Assembly: GCA_022410635.1 (NCBI GenBank)
Contig: JAJVDF010000467.1
Span: 766,935-830,934, forward strand
DNA: 64,000 bases
Reading direction: 5' to 3'
Source: Tretioscincus oriximinensis
Lineage: Eukaryota; Chordata; Lepidosauria; Squamata; Gymnophthalmidae
The translations under genes and the position numbers were made by a program. Within the stretch, counting starts at the first letter, position 1. Every line of letters begins with the position of its first letter. This document shows positions 1 to 64,000 of the stretch, in pieces. The notes beneath the pieces were generated by a model. It did no database searches and was not told the DNA's origin. It saw nothing but the letters and a program-made list of their open reading frames with translations.

Positions 1-1736
1 AATCATGGATGATAGATGTTTTATTCTGGACTGACCTGGCATTTAGAAGCAGCACTACCAGAGCAGTGGGCCGGTCAGCAGGCATCCCCCAAATCCGCAG
101 TTGGAAGGCAGAACAGAAGGAGTGATAGCCTTCACAAAACTATCACCCCTTCTCTTAATTTCCCTCTTCTGCCTCCCAGCACCATATCTCCCCCTGCCTG
201 TCACCACGGTGATGGGAGCCCCCTGCACCAACTCTCTCCCTCCTACTTCCTGGCCTTGGTAACACATCACTCAACACACCCCCACCAACAATTCAATAAT
301 TATATTAAACAGGATTAAATTTCAAAAATTAAAACAAGAACAACCCACCCCACACCCAATTTATAATAATATAAACACCCCCACACACTATTTAAAAACA
401 ACCAGAGGATAAGGCAGATGACGTAGTCATCCTCCCTTCAGTGGTGAGTACCATCATTGCAGGCGCAGGGTCTCTGAAGGTGGGCAGCCCAGGCTCTCAC
501 CCTGGGCACAGATGGCAACGTTCCCACTCTTCAAGCTGCCTTCTCCTTGGTTTGGCCACAGGCAGCCCTGTCAGTAGCCCCAAGCAATACAAACTGCTGG
601 GGCCAGGTGTTACTGCAGATCAACCTGGGCCTAGTCCTGCGAAGAAGCCTCTCCTCTCCAGCGAGTAACCCCGATGCCAGCAGGTGTTCTTGCAGGTCCC
701 AGCAGTCCAGGAGCAGGGTCTCTGAAGGTGGGCAGCCCAGGCTCTCACCCCAGGATACTTGGTTATCTTAAAAAAAATCCCAATAAATGGAACCCTTCTC
801 TGCCATCTTTCAGTTGATTAAAAATGTTGAAATTTGAATCAAACATTTTTTTTAATATTGTTCACTTTTCTAGATATAACCTTATGCTGATTAGAATTTG
901 AAGATGTGAAATGCTTGAAGTTACAGAGTGCCACACCAAATGTGTGTTTTGTACCTGAAATAGACTGCCATTCGTTTCTTTCTTTCTGCTGCTGAACTAT
1001 GTTTACATGCTGTTGGTTCATGAACTATTTTAATGCAAAGCATAAATTTTCAGATGTTTTCTTACTGTAGGAATAAAAAACAATCTAAACAACGTAAAAA
1101 AAAATGATGACACTAATGAAGCCAAATGCTGTGTTCAAGATTCTGCCCTAGTTAGGGAGCCATGTTTTGCAGAATACAATACTTTTATCTAGAACAACTG
1201 GTTGTGGAGAATTAGCACAGTGTTTCTTTGCTGTTTTAGGAGAAGCAATAGGAGAGATATTTCGTTCTATTTATTTATCACATTTGTTTCTCACCCTTCA
1301 TCCAAGCATAATTAAAACAAACAGTGAAACATTTTAGAATAGCATTTATTCTCCCTCCCATCCTGGCAGGTTGATTATCAGGAAATTGAAGGCCTGTAAA
1401 CAAGTAAATATTCACTACAATATTATGACCTCCTTATCTGTGCACGTGAAAAGTGATTATTCGGGCAAATTGCCATATGTTTCTGATGCAGGGTGCACCA
1501 ACCTACTTCCTTCTACCACTTCCTTGTATTTTGGTATTAAAGTTATTTCATAATTCCAGACTTCGTTTCTTCTAAATTTTCAAACGTGTTTCTTTTCTTT
1601 CAAAGCTGTTTTTTAATTTCAACACCAAATCTTCCTTCCCTCTTAACTCTGAATGACGAAGCAAACCTTATTCCAAATTTCAAACTATAACAAGGGATAA
1701 CAGTTTCTATGCCTTTTCCTCTATATGTGTTTATAG
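1..1736. other. ASTN1 upstream intron
   Basis: No exon recognised. The first 780 bases are C-rich and hold a 38-bp direct duplication. The rest is AT-rich unique-looking intron. Short open frames here show no family resemblance. Confidence 0.5.
465..750 (+). repeat. 38-bp direct duplication (465-502 and 713-750)
   Basis: A 38-bp segment beginning GCAGGGTCTCTGAAGGTGGG is present twice without mismatch, spaced 248 bp start to start. The bases between are also C/G-rich with repeated CCAGCAG-like words, so this may be the remnant of a larger tandem array. Confidence 0.8.
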
Positions 1737-60122
<58,386 letters not shown>

Positions 60123-61230
60123 ATGGTGTCAAAAGCACGATGTCAAATGACTTCCTCAGAAGACAGGAATTCAGAGGTGCAAGTTGGATGGGTTTTATAC
60201 TTGGATCTTCAGGGCATCAGTCAAATTCTAGGATTTTTTTTTTCAGTCAAGGACAGAAAACTTTCTTTGTTTTAGCTACTTCGGTTGACATGATCATCAG
60301 AACTTCCTGCATTTTTACATTGTGAGGGATATTGTTTAATATTGAGGGAAGGTTTGCTTTGCTGTCCCCCTGCCCCAAAAGTTGTTCAGCCTGGTGTGGG
60401 GAAATATTGGTGCATGTATGTGTTACGTAGAGAAAACTCATCCATACCAGCATAAAAGACAAGGTCTTGTTCTTCCTCTGCATTCAGTAGAACCTGTCTG
60501 GAAAACGCACAGCTCACAAAACAGGAGAACTGAAAAGTAGCAGGACTAAGAATAGAGGCGGGTTTAAAGGAAGAATCAACTTCATTGGAATACTTGGTTA
60601 ATTTTTATAACGGCTGCTGGAAAGAGTTTATGACTTCTTATGGTCTCTCAAGTCTGTCCTGCTACATCCCTTTTGTTTGTGCCATCACAGAACACTTGTT
60701 TAAGATGTAATTGGAAATTTTAACCTTCTGCTCATTCTATTGCTTCCATGGGTTACAGTTTGAATATATTATGCTAGAATGCATCAAGATTGACCTGAAA
60801 ACTGTAGAGAAGTGAAACGGTAGGATCTTTTGCTTAGTCTTGGAAATTGGTATAGTTTCATAGGTTGCCAATATCAAGGCATCTTCGAATGAGTAAAACA
60901 TGTTTATGTATAGTGATGCCCCCATCCCAGCATCTATTTTTGGTTTACTGGACAATAAAATACATACTAAAAATACTGACAATTATGAAAATACAGACTG
61001 GAATAATAATATGTTTTCCACACTGCCACCCAACCTGAGCTAAGAGATGCCACTATTACCTTATAAATAATAAAGAGCAAATGATGGATTCAAAAACTTA
61101 ACTATGATCTACATAGCAAAGTGGAGTGAGAGTTAATATTCACAGGAGGCTTATGAAAAGTAAGAAACCTTTAACATTTGCTATTTGGAACTGTTTTTTT
61201 TAGCAAAGATGAAATAAATCAGTGCCTGCT
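60123..61230 (+). promoter_or_regulatory. ASTN1 3' UTR and candidate polyadenylation signals
   Basis: Non-coding AT-rich sequence after the ASTN1 stop with no recognised transposon down to about 61960. AATAAA occurs at 60954, 61069 and 61213, each a possible poly(A) signal. Which one is used, and whether the UTR extends further, cannot be told from sequence. Confidence 0.5.
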
Positions 61231-61960
61231 TCATGAAGATTTTAGCAAACCATGTTGATTAGTTTATGAGATGCCATGGATATCTGGACAGATTACTTTT
61301 AATGGGTGCTCAGATCTTTATCTTAGCCTCCAGCTCATTTTCAGTTTTGAAAACTGGTTTAGTCTGAAAAGAAAGCAGATTAAGCCCCATTTTTTGGACT
61401 GAGAATGATTCAAAAGTGTGACTATAGCCACGTTTGATTCTCCATCATTGGAGAAATGTACAGTTGGAATACTTTGTATCCACTTACTTGACAGTAAAAG
61501 GATTCTCCCACGAAGATAAGGCCACTAAAGCAGTAAATAATGAACACAGGAACTGATTAAGCAGGCAGATTCAAAGAGGAGTCTCTGTAGTCCGTATGCA
61601 TTCCGCCATCTTCCCAGTCTCGAAGTTTAGTCACTCGACAGGTCTATTCATAAGATGTATGGATTCAGTTTCAATTAGTTGATTCAGTCAGNCCCTTTAC
61701 TATCTCCAAGAAGTTACTAAATATCTGAACTACTTTCTACTGAATGTAGAAATATATTTGGGACTTTTCCATGCTATGTTCAGTGAATTTTCCCGGGAAC
61801 CATTCCCATCTACTCACTGGGAGGAATATTTTCTCGGAATACAAAATTCTCTTATTCAGAAGATCTGAATCACCTTGAGTGGAACTCTTTAAGTTTGAAC
61901 GCTGGTTCTTGAATGTTTTTTCCCAAGTCAAGTGTTGTGCAACTGAAAAAACATGGCCTT
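61230..61960. other. 3' flank without recognised features
   Basis: AT-rich; contains an n at 61692. May still be 3' UTR. No gene recognised. Confidence 0.35.
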
Positions 61961-61974
61961 TTCCAGCAAGATGG

Positions 61975-62115
61975 TCTCATAGTACATTAGAGACTAGGAA
62001 GCAAAATGTAAGCAGCATGAGTCTTTGTAGAAAAGTATACTTCTTCAATGGCCAAGGTTGTTCCCTTGGCATCTGAAGACGTAGACTTGTCTATGGATAC
62101 TCATTTTGGGTGGAC
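61975..62115. repeat. Degenerate fold-back / Penelope-like unit
   Basis: Antisense arm (AAGCAGCATGAGTCTTTGTAG, then AAGTATACTTCTTCA) and sense arm (ATCTGAAGACGTAGACTTGT, CTATGGATACTCAT) face each other across the hairpin GCCAAGG-TTGTT-CCTTGGC at about 62051-62069. Same head-to-head design as insertions A and B but older. Confidence 0.65.
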
Positions 62116-62639
62116 AGATGCAAAATTTCAAAAGAAAAGGAAAAAAAGTAATAATACATAAAATGCAGAGCTCTGTCCCTGACACAGAAATGAAGCCAGC
62201 ATCTGCGTGGACAGGGATACCTCAGCTAGCCATTTGTCCTCTTTGCTGCCAGGCCTTAGAGGGCACCACAATGGTAAGGAGCGCTGGTAGTCATGGGGCC
62301 ACCTGTTTTGTCCTGGGTGCAGGGCAACCCACGCTATGCCATCGCCTCCTTTTTTGCTTGTTAGTCTCAATGGTGATTCAGTATTCCCTCGTTTTGGATT
62401 CCTCATGTCCCTAAATTCAAGAAGGTTGCCAGATCATTCAATGGGCTAACATCAATTGTGAGGATGTTTTTGTTTTCGGTATCACACAACCCTATCATAG
62501 GGAACAGAAAACAATAATTCCTTGTTCCTGGGGGGAAATAATAGCACTAGAGTAAGGGTTTGTAGTTTTATTAAAATCTGAGCAATGCCCTACCAAATCA
62601 ACAGGTTATTCGTCTCAGACAGCAGACTGTTCTCTAAAG

Positions 62640-63385
62640 AGTGTTCTCTCTGCACTGACACTTGAAAACCAGGTGGAGGCAGTGGCCAGGAGTTCCTACT
62701 TCCAGTTACGTCTGGTTCGCCAGTTACGGCCACTTCTGAACAGGGATGATCTAGCCACAGTAATCCATGCTCTGGTAACTTCCAGATTGGACTATTGTAA
62801 TGCGCTCTATATGGGGCTGCCCTTGAAAACGGTTCGGAAGCTGCAGCTGGTGCAGAATGCAGCCGCTAGACTGCTGACCGGAACAGCTGGCCGGACACAC
62901 ATCACAGCAGTCTTGAAAGAGCTGCACTGGCTGCCCATCTGCCACCGAGCCCAATTCAAGGTGTTGACTTTAACTTATAAAGCCCTAAATAACTTTGGCC
63001 CCAAGTATCTAAAGGAACGCCTTCTCTCGTACCAACCTGCCCGTCCCTTAAGATCTGCAGGGGAGGCCCTCCTGGTTGTACCACCCCTTTCAACAGCCAG
63101 TGGAGTGGGAACCCGGGGTAGGGCCTTCTCAGTGGTTGCCCCTTGTCTTTGGAACAGTCTCCCCCTCGAGGTGCGTCTATCATCATCGTTGTATTCTTTT
63201 AGAAGGTCCTTGAAGACGCACCTCTTTTACCTGACCTTTGGCTGAAGAAATGTCATCTTTGTCCCTCCTTTTAAATATTGTTTTATACTGTTTTAATTTT
63301 GTAGTGATATTTTACTGTTTTAGCCGCCCTGGGACCTTTGGGTATAGGATGAGTTATAAGTATAAATAAATAAATACATAATAAA
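62640..63385 (+). mobile_element. L2-type LINE 3' end, best copy
   Basis: A 190-codon open frame (62673-63245) covers the RT C-terminus: LVRQLRPLLNRDDLATVIHA, LVTSRLDYCNALYMGLPL, LQLVQNAAARLLTGTAGR, LKELHWLPICHRAQFKVL, LTYKALNNFGPKYLKERL. The 3' UTR ends in GGGACCTTTGGGTATAGGAT and a TATAAATAAATAAATA tail. The open frame means a fairly recent insertion, 5' truncated. Confidence 0.9.
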
Positions 63386-63648
63386 GGCCTTCCTTCAATT
63401 ACCAGAGATCTTCATGATGGTCCTTTCAGAATCTTTGTGCAGAATATGGCAGGCTCCACCCACCACTATAATGCTTCTCAACGCATCAGAGTGCAGTTTG
63501 GATCTGGATAGATAACATTATTTAACAATTCTGATTGGCAGACTAACATCAGTATACATATGAGCATGTCTGTGCTCATATACATAACGTATCTATGAGC
63601 ACAGACTAATTCTTAATCTGATCATAAAGACACTTCATTGTCTTGATG
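63386..63648. other. Flank without gene; small inverted words
   Basis: Contains TATGAGCATGTCTGTGCTCATA near 63560, an imperfect palindrome, and a third TATGAGCACAGAC copy. Nothing else recognised. Confidence 0.35.
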
Positions 63649-63925
63649 CAGGCACGGATAGCTCAGTCGCTAAGGAATCCGTCTCTCAGCTGGGAAGCCC
63701 TGTGTGGGACGTGGGGAGGGCTGAGTACCTTCCACTAGCCTGTAGCTCTAGCTAAGCCAGCTATTCGAAAGCATGAATTGCAAGAAATTGCAACTGACTG
63801 CAAGTAGATATATGGGAACCACCAGAGCCTGGTGGGGAAGATAGAATGCCAGCCTTCGGGCAAAATACTCTTGTAAGCCGCTTTGAGTCCCTTTGAAAGG
63901 TGACAAAAGTGGGGTATAAGAACCA
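63649..63925 (+). mobile_element. tRNA-derived SINE with L2-like tail
   Basis: Begins GCAGGCACGGATAGCTCAGT with an A-box-like TAGCTCAGTCGC. Ends CTTGTAAGCCGCTTTGAGTC and GGGGTATAAGAACC before the CTT array. The GTAAGCCGC and GGGGTATAA words echo the L2 3' end, suggesting mobilisation by L2. Antisense copy of the family at 34996-35306. Confidence 0.85.
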
Positions 63926-64000
63926 AGTTCTTCTTCTTCTTCTTCTTCTTCTTCTTCTTCTCCTCCTTCTCCTTCTCCTTCTCCTTCTCCTTCTCCTTCT
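63926..64000 (+). repeat. CTT / CTCCTT microsatellite (SINE tail), runs off the window
   Basis: (CTT)n switching to (CTTCTC)n directly after the SINE, probably grown from its 3' tail. Confidence 0.9.

Noticed and set aside
1371..1400. Possible small exon after CCTGGCAG near 1371
   Set aside because: The frame closes quickly and does not lead into the exon at 1737 with any recognisable astrotactin sequence.
62673..63245. 190-codon open frame as a host gene
   Set aside because: It is the C-terminal part of an L2-clade reverse transcriptase followed by an L2 3' tail.
63655..63700. tRNA gene
   Set aside because: A-box-like sequence belongs to a tRNA-derived SINE; the clover-leaf is degenerate and the unit continues into an L2-like tail.

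Overview
This window looks like genomic DNA from a reptile, most likely a squamate (lizard or snake). It is AT-rich and intron-dominated, and carries a mixture typical of squamates: CR1, L2, L1 and other LINEs, a tRNA-derived SINE with an L2-like tail, a DIRS-type retrotransposon, Penelope-like fragments, Tc1 and hAT DNA elements, a BovB-like fragment and many microsatellites. The clade is inferred from repeat content and protein similarity; no search was run.

There is one host gene, on the + strand: the 3' part of ASTN1 (astrotactin-1). I reconstructed 15 coding exons from 1737 to the stop codon ending at 60122. All junctions keep the reading frame and have AG acceptors and GT donors. Together they encode about 785 residues, roughly the C-terminal 60% of a protein of about 1300 aa. 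In order they encode a juxtamembrane ectodomain segment, EGF-like modules, an MACPF (perforin-like) domain, an ASTN linker, a fibronectin III domain and an annexin-like C-terminal domain. The 5' exons lie upstream of the window. The 3' UTR starts at 60123; candidate AATAAA signals lie at 60954, 61069 and 61213. ASTN1 is a neuronal membrane protein known for glial-guided neuronal migration.

Layout: 1-1736 upstream intron with a 38-bp duplication; 1737-5879 three exons with a palindromic hAT element between the second and third; 5880-15657 a 9.8-kb intron holding a nearly full-length antisense CR1 (5917 to about 9735) and a second LINE split by a fold-back insertion; 15658-17671 two exons, the second immediately behind an antisense CR1; 17672-29436 four exons (three introns) with an old L1, a fold-back insertion, an L2 with a nested MITE and a LINE RT remnant; 29437-39973 a 10.5-kb intron with a Penelope-like remnant and a DIRS element inside a Tc1-like element; 39974-60122 seven more exons with L2, minisatellite, BovB-like, L1 and CR1 debris between them; 60123-64000 3' UTR and flank with a fold-back unit, an L2 3' end and a SINE ending in a CTT microsatellite.

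No operon, defence locus, CRISPR array or RNA gene was found. The most unusual structures are the recurrent head-to-head fold-back units flanked by target-site duplications, which carry a hammerhead-like core; the DIRS-type element with an apparent internal inversion; and the ASTN1 splice acceptor that sits at a CR1 boundary with a strong decoy acceptor 65 nt upstream.
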